Shown: positions 12,620 through 24,743 of the stretch, in pieces
Layout of the letters: every line of letters begins with the position of its first letter
How positions within the stretch are numbered: the first letter of the stretch is position 1
Source of the DNA: Rhinopithecus roxellana
Lineage: Eukaryota; Chordata; Mammalia; Primates; Cercopithecidae
Reading direction: 5' to 3'
NCBI RefSeq assembly: GCF_007565055.1
Contig: NC_044557.1
Location: forward strand, 69,011,095 to 69,075,094
DNA: 64,000 bases
Program-made: the position numbers and the translations under genes
Notes under the pieces: generated by a model
Seen by the model: the letters and a program-made list of their open reading frames with translations, nothing else
Told to the model about the DNA's origin: nothing
Database searches by the model: none

Positions 12620-13770
12620 CGCCATCGTTTGGTATGATTAGATGCGCCTTCTGTCGAAATGCTCTTCCCTTTGCTTCTGAGTCACCACATTGTCTTGATT
12701 TCTTTTTTTCCTTTCCCTCTGAGTCTCATCCTTCTTACCTAAATTTCAAAGAGATTTCCCTGGACCTTCATTTCTTTTCACTCTACCCACATGAGCGGAT
12801 TCTTTCTTATGTCTTCAAATATTAGCTAATAACTTCTAACTATAACAACTCACATCTCTCAGCTACCTCCAGTTAGAACTATGTACCTAACCAGTTATTG
12901 CTTATTTCTTCTTGATTGTGTTATAGGCATCTCAAACTGAGCACTTCTAATAAAAACTAAACTCATTATTTTCAGTTGCAATCCTCATTCAGTGTTCTCC
13001 ATCCCAGATGCTCATGCTGCAATCCAGAAAGTCATCCTTAACAGCTCCTGCATTATACTCTCATTCAAGAATGACATAGTCCTGGTGAATTTGATAAATA
13101 AAATCCATCTCACATACATCTCTTCTGTTATTTTTTTTTTCTATGTCTGTTACTACAACCAGCTTTTGTCTGCACTGCTATGATAGTCTCCTAACTGGTC
13201 TCCCAACAGCAACTTTTACTTCCCTCAAACTCATTCTTCATACTGCAGCTAGTATGACTGTTTAGGAATACAGATATTACCATGTTACTCACGTGTTGAA
13301 AACCTCGCAATAAGCCCCCTGCACACTTAGGATCGAATCTAAAATTATTGCCATGACCTAAAAAACCTTTTGAGGGTACACTAGACTTATGTGTATTTCT
13401 CACATGTGTTTTTTGTATGCTGTTCCCACTGCCTGGAAGATAGTCCCCTCAATAGTTTTGTAACACTTGATAATTCTTTAAATTTCTGGACAGAATCAAT
13501 ATATCACTTTTTCAGAGAAGTCTTTTCCGACTTCCCTGGCTAAATTTGCTTCCCCTGCTAAATGCATTTTTAGCATTCACTCTTTTCTTAAATGCCTTAT
13601 CAGAATTTTAAATATAATATATAACTTTTATTTGTCATCTGTCTCCCTCATTAGACTAAATTCTTGGGAACTAAAACCATGATTTTTGATTCACCGCTGG
13701 ACTATCAGTGTTTAGAAAGTTTCTTGAACATGGCAGTGTCTCAATAAATTTTAGTTTAGTATTTTATTAA
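12620..13770 (+). mobile_element. Long L2 LINE fragment
   Basis: It is colinear with the L2 RT-end and 3' region: TATAGGCATCTCAAACTGAG, GTCTCCTAACTGGTCTCCCA, CTGTTCCCACTGCCTGGAAG, then TCTCAATAAATTTTAGTTT at the tail. The frame is broken throughout. At over 1 kb it is the longest L2 piece in the window. Confidence 0.8.
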
Positions 13771-14548
13771 ATACACGTACATAGAGATTACATACACATA
13801 ATAAAATACAAAACAAGTCTGGAAGATATGATAGGAAATCATGACTTCTATATATAAATTCTGAAAATGTGTTAGAAAATTGAGGGAATAAAAGTTGAAC
13901 AGCATATTACCAGGGGCCAGGAACCTTCCAAGAGAAAGAAGACACCTCCTTATATCTGCTCCAGCAGTCCTAGACTCTTGAGTTCCATCAAGCCCCACAG
14001 CCATTGAGAGTACCAATAAGCAATACATAAAATCATGTAAAATTTGTAAAATATGTAAAATTTCCTTGGTGAATAAGAAAAATTCCATGTTGAATGGGTG
14101 GCTGCCTGAATTGTTTCATTTTTTTTTTTTCCTGGGAAACTTGCCCCTGAATAGGCCGTGTAGGTTTATGATATCATAAAATGCCAGGAGCAGCTTCTAA
14201 GGCAACATTTTCCCCATAATTAATATGTGGACTTGTGTTTGGCTTTGACTAGGAAAGCCAAATAGTCTTTCATTGAGTTAGGATGCTACCTGCTTGATTT
14301 TTTCTTTTTCATGAATGTAAGCATGTGCTATGCATAAGAACAGGCTACCTTTCCCTATGCAGCATTTAGCTTGAGCTTCTCAGACTCAGCCTGGTACACG
14401 GGAAGCCTAAAATTAAGAGGCAAGAGCCTGACTTATGACTTGGTTTAGAAAGGTGTGCAGTGATTTAGTTTAAGCAGTCATGCAAATGTGTGATCCAAGA
14501 AGCATTTTCACCAGTCCAGAAACTGCTGGTTTGTATTTCCCTAGTTAA

Positions 14549-15010
14549 TCAAATTTCTCTTGTGTTTGGCCTTGTGACTATGATGTAATACGGCCTGAAA
14601 AATGGGTGCATCTTATTTGAATAGACCTTGGTAAATTTCTTTTTGTGTTGTTGCCAATGTTTTTGTGTGTTTGTGCTCATCTCTTTTAAGATTTTAGGAG
14701 AGACGCGATGTAGGTGTGATTTCAAGTCTATTCGTTTCCTAATGTCTCTGAGAATAAATAAATGTGTGTAATAATTCAGAATCCTTAATTTCAGAACTTT
14801 TGCAGTGATCTTGGGGAGTGCCAAGTTTTTGGTATGTGTTTGGTACATGCTTATTGATGAAGTAGCCAATAGAATAAAGAGAATGATGAGCCATATTACC
14901 ACTTTGTGATCTGGAGTTTGAATACGTGAGTTACTGATAAAAGTCAGGGTGTTGGATGCCCTTTCATTCTTTTCCTGTCTCATCATGGATTGTAATGAAT
15001 TATGTTCCAA
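14549..15010 (-). other. 153-codon open reading frame, function unknown
   Basis: I do not recognise this protein. It begins at an ATG in a strong Kozak context (AACATGG, with A at -3 and G at +4) and runs 153 codons to TGA. Residues 37-56 form one clear hydrophobic segment (VVIWLIILFILLATSSISMY), flanked by charged residues. The rest is rich in Lys, Arg and His, with basic clusters near residues 89-93 and 122-127. There is no signal-peptide-like N-terminus, no cysteine pattern and no transposon signature. No poly(A) tract follows the stop, so it is not an obvious retrocopy. A chance ORF in AT-rich DNA is the leading alternative, because nothing supports expression. If real it would encode a small single-pass membrane protein. 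Confidence 0.2.
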
Positions 15011-15067
15011 AGTGTGATTTTTCCTGTATGCTTTGATATTAACACATTACAACTTTCTCTGTTTCAG

Positions 15068-15085
15068 TGGAATTTGGATAAGCAG
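15068..15085 (+). other. Candidate 18-nt microexon flanked by consensus splice sites
   Basis: The stretch TGGAATTTGGATAAGCAG is preceded by a pyrimidine-rich acceptor ending CTCTGTTTCAG and followed directly by GTAAGT, giving the ideal CAG|GTAAGT donor. A branch-point-like TTAAC lies about 24 nt before the acceptor. The length is a multiple of three and the frames contain W-N-L-D-K-Q without a stop. No neighbouring exons were identified, so this may be a chance pairing. Confidence 0.25.
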
Positions 15086-17139
15086 GTAAGTTAAATGAAA
15101 AGAAGTGTGAATAAATCTTACTTTCTAGCATACAAAATAAATTATCTTCCTAATTTTAAAATCTAAATGAAAAATTTGAAAGTTCTTGGCTCCAGGGTGA
15201 TTGCAGTCACCACATGACCAAGTGCAGCTAGAGATCATCTAATGATCTATTTTATATTCACTGACACCAAATCTGCTGTGGAAAGCACTAGGCAACTGAC
15301 TGAAGACCTTTCCTGTAAACTAGACAGAAATTCTGAAGTAATGAACTGTGCTCCCAGTGTGGGTACCATAAACTTTGTAATGAATAACACTCTTTGAATG
15401 TCTGGACAAGAAAGATGTCTCACTCCAGGGGGGATATTTTCCTTTCTGTAACCAAACTGTGCTTTGCTGATATTTGAAGCCTTACTTCACACTCTTCAGA
15501 GTTCTTCTTTGATCCAATACGGTTTAGTCAAATTGACTCTGATATGTTTGCAGATTGGAGTAGGGGTTAGGAAAATGTGGGAGTGAGGGTGTGAACCCAT
15601 ATGTTTCTCTTCAGCTGGGAATTTGCCAATATTTGTCCCCTAAGGAATAAGATTCCCTTTCCAGTTTTGATTGATCGATGGTAAGAAGAGATTCCAATAT
15701 AGCTTTTGGCTCTAAGTGCTTTGGAGGAGAGTCCCAAAAAAGAGCCACAAGGTTGGATATGGTTTGACAAGTGAAATATAGAAGGGGAGATGAAAGAAAT
15801 GTCAGGCTGGAGGAATGAACATAGGAACAATTGACTAATGGTCTTCAAGCATGGAAGAAGAGGGTTGATTATTTCTCCAGACATACGGAGGAGAAAAATA
15901 AGAAAACCACCAAACTGTAGGCTGTTGTATGAATGCTGACCACACGTAAAAAATTTTTTGTCAGTTAAGTTTATTGAATAACAGAAAATTATCAATGGAA
16001 ATCATGAAATATTTTCCAGAGTCTTTATAATGAGGCAATTCTCTATCTTATCTCACTTAGATGTTTGCGATGCTTTACATTAAAGATGATTGATGATACC
16101 TTTTAATATATGGAAATTTAGTATTTGTGGAAGCTTATGTTATCATTCAGCAAACACTTACTAGCCTTCCATCATCTGCCCTCCAGCCCCTCCATGGGAG
16201 GTGGTGTACTTTCCCACCAAATGGACACTGGGCTCAGCTCTTGATGTGCTTTGAACAAGTGGATCAAAGTGAAGGGTACCAGTTCTACAGTTCTAAGCCT
16301 TGCCCTTAAAAGGCATCACGTTTCTACTTAGCTACCTGGTAGTTTCTGACTACCATCATGAGAAAAATATGCTCTATGTGTGCCTTCAATTCTGGATTCA
16401 GACTGGGCCCCTCTAGCCTGGATCCAAATTGACACAAATGCTGTAGACAAGTTGACCCCCAGTCTGAAGCAGAGCTGTCCTAGCTGCCTTGTAGACCAAT
16501 GGGTGAGAAATAAATGCTCATTGCCTGTATGTTAATTAGAAACACTGCTTGTATAAATTGCATTGACTAATTCCTCTGTGTATGTGTATGTGTATGTGTG
16601 TGTACATGGGAAGTACTTGCCTCCCATAGTGGAGCTATTGGATTTGTGTCATGCATGAAGCAGCTTTACAGAATGAGGGTCAAGCATAAGTATCCACAGC
16701 ATGAAGTCATTTTTAAAACTCAGTTTTGAAATGAATAACATACCAATTCACCAATTTTATCTCTATTCATACAAATATAAAACCATATTACACAAATTGG
16801 GATTTATAGTTCTCATATGATGAAAAATACACAAATTTGTTGAGTCTTTTTGGAGCAGAAGTAGTCAGTTCCTAGGAAGTAATTCTTTTTGTGAAAAGTC
16901 AGATTTCTCATGAAGTGCTGGTACTATTGGAGCTGGTACTATAATAAAAATATATATATTTATCTCTGCAACAAGTAAATAGAATACAATTTCAGGAGAA
17001 CAAACTTCAAGATAAAGATTTGATTTTTGACATCTTGACTTTATGGCTTAGCTGTCAGTTTAGCTATAGATTAAAGGACAAAGTCAAGACTTTAGGAAAT
17101 ATTTATTCGTTTATTATTTATTTACATTAAAATGCAAAG
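15086..17139. other. Mostly unassigned, with a (TGTATG)n tract
   Basis: The part at 16130-16520 has the look of an old interspersed repeat (CCTCCATGGGAGGTGGTG, then GAAATAAATGCTCATTG), but I cannot name its family. A TGTATG/TG microsatellite lies at about 16577-16612. No exon was seen. Confidence 0.4.
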
Positions 17140-17395
17140 TTCTGTCCTCTCAAGGGCACATGTTGTGAACTCAGGATGCCTGGATTTCAATTTCATGTTC
17201 AGTTTTTACCAGAAATATGACACTGAGCAAGTTCTAACTCTAACCTTCGGTATTTCATTCTGTAAAGTGGAGATAATAACATCTTAAAAGTTGTTGAGAG
17301 AATGTATGTAATGTACTTTGCACTGTGCCCAAAATTTGGAAAAATGTCAATGAATGTTAGCTGCCATTGTTATTATTGTTATGATGGTAGCTAAC
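17140..17395 (+). repeat. MIR SINE fragment
   Basis: Diverged MIR order is visible: GATGCCTGGATTTCAAT, then ATTCTGTAAAGTGGAGATAA, then TGTTGAGAGAATGTATGTAA and a tail ATTGTTATTATTGTTATGA. Confidence 0.65.
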
Positions 17396-18279
17396 TTCCT
17401 TTCCGTAGAGGAACTTCAACATTTAAAATATACTAGTAGTCATTCTATGAGACATTTGTGAGTATGAATATATGAGTATAAAAACCTGCACCCTTAAATT
17501 ATGCACTGAAACTTTGTATTCTTTTGACTTCATGTGACTGAGAACAAAACTTGAGCTCACCTGAATCCTCTAGACTTTATGAAGTACTGTTAGAAGACAC
17601 TTGTGACAACAAACAGCACGGAGAACCACATTCCCTGCCTTTAACCTCTGAGTCACAGTTATAAAACATAAATCATACAAACCATCTCGGACATGTACCA
17701 TAGCTCAAGTCTCTCCTGCTCAATTATTTTCTTTTAAACTCAATCTGTGAGGAGTATTAGGCTAAATAACCTTTCTCCTTGTTTCTGTTACTTTCCACAT
17801 GTCAAAAATAGAATATGGCCAAACTGTTCTTTTTCACATTACTCATTTTAACCAGGAGTGCTCAGAAAAGTTTGGAAATGACTTTCAGAGAAACATTTTT
17901 AATTGTTTTTAATTTATCTAAAAACAGACTAAAAAGTTTAATTAACAGGCTCCAAGTAATAGTTATACCATTTTTCCTCTGCTATCAGCTTTCACTTTTA
18001 TTTACGATGGGTGTCCCCTTGTGTCTCCTCTACGCCAAGGTCCACTATCACTAATATTTCTGTGATATGTGAATAAACCTAAATGTAAAGTTAGCACTTG
18101 CAATCAATGCAAATTAATGATTTTTTTTTTTTAATTTCAATCAGGAAAAGCAGCTTTGTAGTTGAAAATCCCATGCTGGCCCTAGAGTGGGAGTTTTTCC
18201 AGCCTCTGCTTAAATCCAAAAAAATACTGCAATCTTCTGGCACAGGCTCACTGTAATGCTTTAAAAACAATTTAGCAAC

Positions 18280-19260
18280 TGTCATTGCTGTAATTACAGT
18301 AACTAATTACCATCCTTAGCAAACAAATAGCTTAACATAATACGCAAGCCGAATCAATTTTGAAGAAATGCAAATTCCAAAAGCGAAAAAGGGCATTTTG
18401 GCAAACCTGAAAGAGAAGCAGGAAAATAATACACTTTGTTTTATCTGCACATAATTCCCAGGGAATATCATATCATAAATATTTGCATTCAGTTCTTATC
18501 AGGACATTTGCATTTGCTTCTTATCAGTGTGCAGACCGGACTCTGCCAGATAGAGAGGGGAGCGCCACACCATGCACATATTTCTAATGAATCACGTCTC
18601 GGGCCCAGAGAATATTTTGGCTGGAACTTTATCACCCAGATGAAGAGGTCATTTACTCTTCGAGTTGGTTCATCTTGGAATTGTCTTGAGATTTTGATGT
18701 GATTCACCCGACGCCGCATTTATTTATTTCTTTATTTTAGGCAAACACTGGAGGCAGTTTTTTACCAGAACATTTCTTTCAGAGGCAGCTATTCAAAGCA
18801 CACATTTCCCCTCGCCTGCCACCCCCTACTCACCCACTCCTCAACTTCTGCAAAAATAAAATAAGTAAATAACAACTGATTCTAATTATTTCTAATTCTG
18901 TACCAGGCGCGGCCATCTTTATTTTGTAGGAATCAATAAAGAGAATAAAAGCATCGCATAAAATAAATCAAGCCCTACTCGACCATCATTATCTGGAAAT
19001 TTAGGGCCAAATCCTGTTGTTCTCCAGGAGCACATTTGATTAGCCGCGGCTTCCTTCGTAAGGGGAGGCAGTGTTGCCGGCCGGGAAGCACCTTACTAAT
19101 GAGACCATCAGATTCCTCTAACAGTTTATCCAGATAAATCAATTTCTCATCTTATTATGAGTAACAGTGCATCTTACCCGTGAGCACACATAAGGTCAAT
19201 AAGGGAGCTGATAGCAGCTTTTCTCATATGTGAATGAGAATTTAGTCCTTTTTAACTCTT
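18280..19260. promoter_or_regulatory. Candidate conserved developmental enhancer
   Basis: This block has no recognisable transposon and is unusually complex compared with its surroundings. It carries two ATTTGCAT octamers (18481 and 18506), two TTATCAG GATA-type sites (18496 and 18521), a perfect palindrome CTGTAATTACAG (18288-18299), further TAATTA/TAATTAC cores, and a GCGGCCATCTTT YY1-like site near 18908. CpGs are locally more frequent (about 18590-18720 and 19040-19085) than in the flanking kilobases. Such a mix of dense factor motifs, absent repeats and retained CpG in a gene desert is typical of deeply conserved non-coding elements. Conservation itself cannot be seen from one genome, so the call is inference. 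Confidence 0.4.
18481..18530 (+). repeat. 25-bp tandem duplication of an octamer plus GATA module
   Basis: Two 25-bp units (18481-18505 and 18506-18530) match at 19 of 25 positions. In each, ATTTGCATT (octamer, POU-type) is followed by TTCTTATCAG (GATA-type) at identical spacing, so the differences fall only between and after the two motifs. Confidence 0.8.
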
Positions 19261-21189
19261 GAATTATCATCTGACATGACACCCAGCATGCATTGGCTTG
19301 CTGCGCCTGAACATAAAGCACTCAAGCAGTCTATTTTGTTTTGGGGAGAGAACCAGAAATATTATTCATCTTGATTGGATCCTTTCTGTTGGGTCTTGCT
19401 GTTTAATTAAACCAGATCTGTATTTTAGCTCTTTGGTAACATGGGCTTCAAATAGACAGGGATATTATATCCTTAGGTAAAGCAAGGGCAGGTTGGTATC
19501 CAAGAATCATGGCTATGCAAGTAAAGATTTCTACAGGAGTGCTATTATTACACAATTTCCCCTGTAATTTTATCATCTACTTGATATTATTGCACAAATT
19601 CTGAGGTCACACTTCAAAGTAAAACTCTGGATGGGATCAATCCAAGTACCAGGAATTCAATTTCCGATTATAAATTAAAATATAGGTATAATGGGAAAAT
19701 TTCTCATTTATAGTAGTAGCAAAAATGCATTTAATTGTGCTTCATAGTGATTTTATTCATGAATATGGTCACTTAAACTTAATTTCACCTTTTGCCCAAG
19801 TAGAATTTCACTTTGATTTATTTGTTTAACATAAAAAGAGAACTTCTGGCTTATTATGATTCAAATGATTGACACATCTCTATTGGAATCCAGAAAATGC
19901 TATTTAAAATCTTATAAGAACGTAAACATCTCATGAAACTTTACTCCAATAACAGTAAAAGAAGTTTCTGTCAAATTATTTGTTTTAATTATATTTTTTC
20001 TTAAAAAACACAGCTTTTTATTTTTCCCTGAATAGTGCTAACATAGGTATTTAAATGTTTTTTTATTTTGACATAAATTATTTCATTTAAAAAGTCTAGA
20101 CATGGTTGCTCTACTGACTTTAAGAATTTAAAATATTAATTAAATCTTAAATGAACATTTTATTACATTATCTTGTGAAATTATTCCAAGAATTTTCCAA
20201 AATTTAAATAAGAAATGAAAATTTATGTCCAGATGAACGTTTAAAATTATGTGGCATCTTAAATTCACATGAAGTTTTCAGAACATTTATGTATTTTGTC
20301 TAAATTTAACTTTTGTGTACATATTTACATTATGTGTTATGCTCTAACTCTAGGATGCATCATGAATTATATTTTAAAAAAATTAAAATATCCTACAAAA
20401 ATGTAAGAGCCTAGAGAAAGAATAACACTAAAATATATTTGTGAGACTCAATAATTCATCTGGAAAAGACTTCCTATCTATCTTTTATGTTTTATCATTG
20501 CTTTTAGCTGTTTCTTTGAGGTGGGAAGAGCATATAGTTAAGAGCTCATTATCAGGGTGAAGGATGCAGGAAGTCCAAAATATTTATGTTTGTTCATGGC
20601 ACATGGACAAAAGACAGTTCTCAGGAAAAGGGCTTTCTGATTAAGTGATTGAAAACACTCTGGGGTATTTTAATAACTTCTATCCAAGAGATAACATCAT
20701 CTTTGTCCTTATCACTGTTCTGAAACTTATTTTAAACATTCTCCTGTTCTCTTCCAATTAGATACTCTGCTCTCTTGGCTTCCTGTGTCCTCACTGCAAC
20801 TCATCTCATTTGTTTGCTTTCTCATTTTTGTCAGCAGGTTGGGTGTAAAAGAGGCATTTAACAGATAATTGAAGGGACTTGCTTTCCAGAGTCAAATTCA
20901 TCTACATGGCATTCAGCAATAGGCTCTCAATGATAAAACATGGACGTGTAAAACACCACTTGTGATTTGTAAAAGCTTAAAATATTAATGATTGATTGAA
21001 CAGGGTTACAGGAGATGATAGAGGGGAATCTGTTCAATTTTAAGTGAAAATTGATAATGCCCAAATAGGTAATATAAAATCAGATCAAACACTTTGGGGC
21101 AAAATTTATTTAAGGAAAACATACATATGGAGAAGTGGTTTATATTATATCTACATTTGCTCACACCTTTGTCTAAAATTCTTTTCTCC
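19261..21189. other. Repeat-poor AT-rich flank of the candidate enhancer
   Basis: No Alu, L1, L2, MIR or LTR was recognised in nearly 2 kb, which is rare in this window. It is rich in TTAAAT/AATTAA. No ORF with features was found. Confidence 0.45.
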
Positions 21190-21490
21190 AGACTTTTGTA
21201 TTGCTGGTGGTTTCTCATCATTCTGACTCAACTGAAAGTTTGCCTCTTTAGAGAAGCCCTCGTTGGCCATTCTAGCTAAAGTAGCTGCTTCCCACATACA
21301 CAGTCATCTCCTGGTTCCTGTTTTATGTATTTTTATTTACTTCATGGCATTTACTGTTGCCAATAACTTATATGTATTTTATGTATGGATGACTTTACAG
21401 TTTGCACTTAACTCCCTTCTGATGAGGTTTCCTATTGCAATAAAAGTGTCTAGAATATTTCTAGTATTCTAGTAAATAATCCTGTTTCCT
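21190..21490 (+). mobile_element. L2 LINE, 3' part
   Basis: L2 order is seen: TTTAGAGAAGCCCTCGTTGG, then ATTTACTTCATGGCATTTA and GTGTCTAGAATATTTCTAG. Divergence is strong. Confidence 0.6.
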
Positions 21491-21589
21491 TTTATTAAAT
21501 AAAGAAATTTATTAAAATCCAGGTGATGTGATTAACCTTTAAAAATAACATTTACAATGATCCTACCAGAAAGGTACTAGTAATAAACC

Positions 21590-21715
21590 CATCTCATAGA
21601 TGTGAACTCTGAGACTTAGAAAGGTTATCAAAGGCACACAAGTAATAGTCACTGGAGCTGGGACTCAATGTCAAGTCAGCTCTGGGTTTCACAGCTCTTG
21701 CTCTTAATAACTCTC
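21590..21715 (-). repeat. MIR SINE fragment
   Basis: Reverse-orientation MIR core: AACTCTGAGACTTAGAAAGG, then GGCACACAAGTAATAGTCAC and GGAGCTGGGACTCAA. Confidence 0.7.
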
Positions 21716-24494
21716 CATTTGCCTATATGAAAAATTTCAAAGAATTCTGTTTTCATTAGATAAGTGTATATTTTCATACAACCTGGAACAGAGGTGCTGT
21801 AACTGAGTTTGGGGAACTTTGGAGAGAAAATGACAACAGACCTTTTTGCTGCATTTTCGGAAGACACATCTATTGACCTTCGAGTTTTCCTCTCTTTTGA
21901 GCATTCAAGCTTTCAGTAGCACATGGACCTGTGGAAACTCAGGTGACAGCTGTGACTTAGAAAGATCTTTTTCCCTTTTGTACAAAGCATGAACATTGCA
22001 AATTTTCCTCTCAAGGAGGATAAGATAAAAGAAAATTAGAAGTGATATTATTCTAGAAGTATTCTGCAGACCAACAGACCAGACAGAGGATATGGATAAA
22101 GGTTTCCGTAGGCAGATTACAAAACTGGCCTTGAAGAGAGGGGAAAATACACCCGTCGGAATGTCTGCTGAAGTCTTATTCTACAAAAAGCAGGGCATCT
22201 GATAAATTTTAGACTTGCTGACAACTCAGAAAGATGAATAAGCAAGGAAAGTAAACAATATTCTGGACCAAATTATGAAAGGGCTGTTTTGTGATAGAGA
22301 CATGATATCGGAAGCTTTGTAGGAAGTAGTCAAATCATTTGAGACATTAGGTTAAAAGAGAGAGAGAGTGAACATAGGAGACACTCAGTATTCTATCTTA
22401 GGCTTTAGGAAATACATTGCTTAGCGTTTAGAACAAGGGCAAGCCGCATTTCATGGTCAGTGAAGTCAAAAGTTCATGTAGCTCAAGAGTGAATCTTTGA
22501 AAAGTCAAATTTCTAACAATTTAATCACAAATGAGAATACTTAAGCAGAAATGTATCTAGCATTCACAGTGTGACCACAAAGAAGTCCTCTGATAAAGTC
22601 ATCCAGTAGTAGGGCACCTACAGAAATGGATGGAGGGAGGCATTGGCCAAGTTGCTGGCAGGAGAGCAAAGTGGACTTACAGAAGAATGTCAGGAAGTCC
22701 AAAGTCCAGGGTGAAGTGTAAGTTTCAAACAACAGTTGAATACTACCCAAAGGGCTTATTGCTTTCTGGAGAGTAAGAACAATAAATAGATTAGTTGATC
22801 TATAAGCGCTACCATAGATAGATACATCCCCAAAGTAACAGCAGAATTATTTAGATCCTACTTTTATTACATGCTTACCAGCCAGGAGGATCATCTTCAA
22901 GATAGACAGGTAGACAAGGATCATTAAGAGGAAATAGATGCCCAGGTTGGATGAGCAAACAAATTGTAAGGAAATATCTATCAGTTTTATATGAGTAAAG
23001 GCCTAGATGAATAAAATTGTGAAGTGCTGGAGGATCATGCAGAGAACATCAGTGTTATTCTGGGTGCTCTGTTTAGAAATCATAGCAGTTGAGAGACTTA
23101 CCAAAGTACTGGAGATAGGTATATGACCTGCTTTTAGGCAGGGGAAAATGGTAGAATTTATAAAACTTGACTGCTCAGTAAAATGCTATCAAACCAGGTC
23201 AATGTCTTTGGAACAATGATCACATATGAGGTTTGTTAGTACTTACACAAAAAACAAGTAGTGATACAAGGAACAAATATTGACACATGGATATTATCCA
23301 TTTAATTTCCTTCTAAAATGAGGCCATCGGAGTGCTAGAGAGAATGCATGGTAATGGTATATTTTTATTTCAGAAGGTATTTGTTGGACAAAATAATTCA
23401 GGAAATGTTGGATAAGATGGAAAATGTGGCTTGGATGGATTTATCCTAGTAATGCTTTATCCCACACAAATGTTGTTGAAATGTTGATTAAATCAGAGTA
23501 GTTTTGATTGATGAGCTGCATTTTAGTTTACCCACCCTGAAAATTTGTGTTCACCAGATTTGCAGATGTCACAAAGTTGAATATGATGGCCACTGCAAAG
23601 ACTGCTTGGCTGTTCAACACTAATCTGTTCACCTCTGTCATACCTTTGTGCCCTTGAACCTCTTAAATGCAGCTTATTCCAGAGGGAGCTGTTGGACACT
23701 AGTGTCAAAGCCGCAGATGCTCAAGAATGCAGAAACTTGTGAACCCTCAGTGGAATGTACCACAGAAGGTGGATTGCTGGATTTTTAGTGCTATTCACTT
23801 TGTTGACTGAGACAGTAGAGCCCTTTGTTTGTTTGAATCAATCTTCACTGAGAATTATTCTTTTATCACTCTCTGTCTCTCCCCCGTTTCCCCCTCTGCC
23901 AGTCGTTCCTGAGGCTGATGCTGTAGATGCTCACCCAAATGTTCTTTAGTGAGCTGGTACATCTTTCCCCTACTAGCTGCGAGTGTTGGCTGGGTAAATT
24001 CACAGCTGCTTCTTCCTCATTCTCTGCTGAAGGAAACACCACCAGAGATGCCTGGGACCTTAAGCCTCACTTCTAGGTGTGGCCTGCAGGCAACGACTGA
24101 CTCATTTGTGGGTACAAAAAGCTGATCCCTGGCCTCAAGCTAGGATTGTGGTGTGGTGTGATTTATGCTCTAGAACTCTGCACAGGTTCAGGCTGAAAGT
24201 AGACCACAGTGGAGACCCCTTCTTTGATTAACTCCTTCCCCTCTTTTATCCTATTCTCCCTGCTTCCTCCCTTCTTTCTCTTGAGATGCCTCCTTCAAGT
24301 ATCACTTGCACAAGAATCAGCTCTGCCTCTAGGAAACAGAACCTAAGGATCCCCTCTTTCTCTCTTTTCATTTTCTTTCTCTTTCTCACTTTCGTCATGG
24401 CAAATAAGGTTAACCCATGGCAACACTACTCTGTAGTTCTGTCTGTAACCTAAAAGGAGAGGTCAAACACTTAAATTAGCCTTTAGCTCAATTA
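21716..24494. other. Unassigned; possible very old LINE remnant
   Basis: Most of this stretch looks unique. At 23559-23579 the plus strand reads F-A-D-V-T-K-L, one residue from the FADDTKL reverse-transcriptase motif of CR1/L3-type LINEs. The rest of the frame does not clearly follow that family, so this may be chance. No exon was recognised. Confidence 0.3.
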
Positions 24495-24645
24495 GCACTA
24501 TTCCTGGGTTTGGTGCCAAGAAACAACTGGCAGGTTTATTAAAATGCAGATTCTTGAGCCTCATTTCAGAATTGCTGACTCTCTGGGATGAGACCCTGGA
24601 GTCTGTATTTTGTCACATCTCCCAGGTGCTGCTTTGTACAGGTAC
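24495..24645 (+). mobile_element. MER5-like (hAT-Charlie) DNA transposon remnant
   Basis: The order GGTTTATTAAAATGCAGATT, then CTGACTCTCTGGGATGAGA, then CTCCCAGGTGCTGCT follows the MER5A consensus. It is diverged and lacks clear termini. Confidence 0.55.
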
Positions 24646-24743
24646 ATAAGGATTTAAAAACCCTTGAGATATGATATGATTATACTGCTGCCAAAGTTGT
24701 GAGTTTGATCCATTGAAGGCCACTTAGGTGAGCATGAAACATC

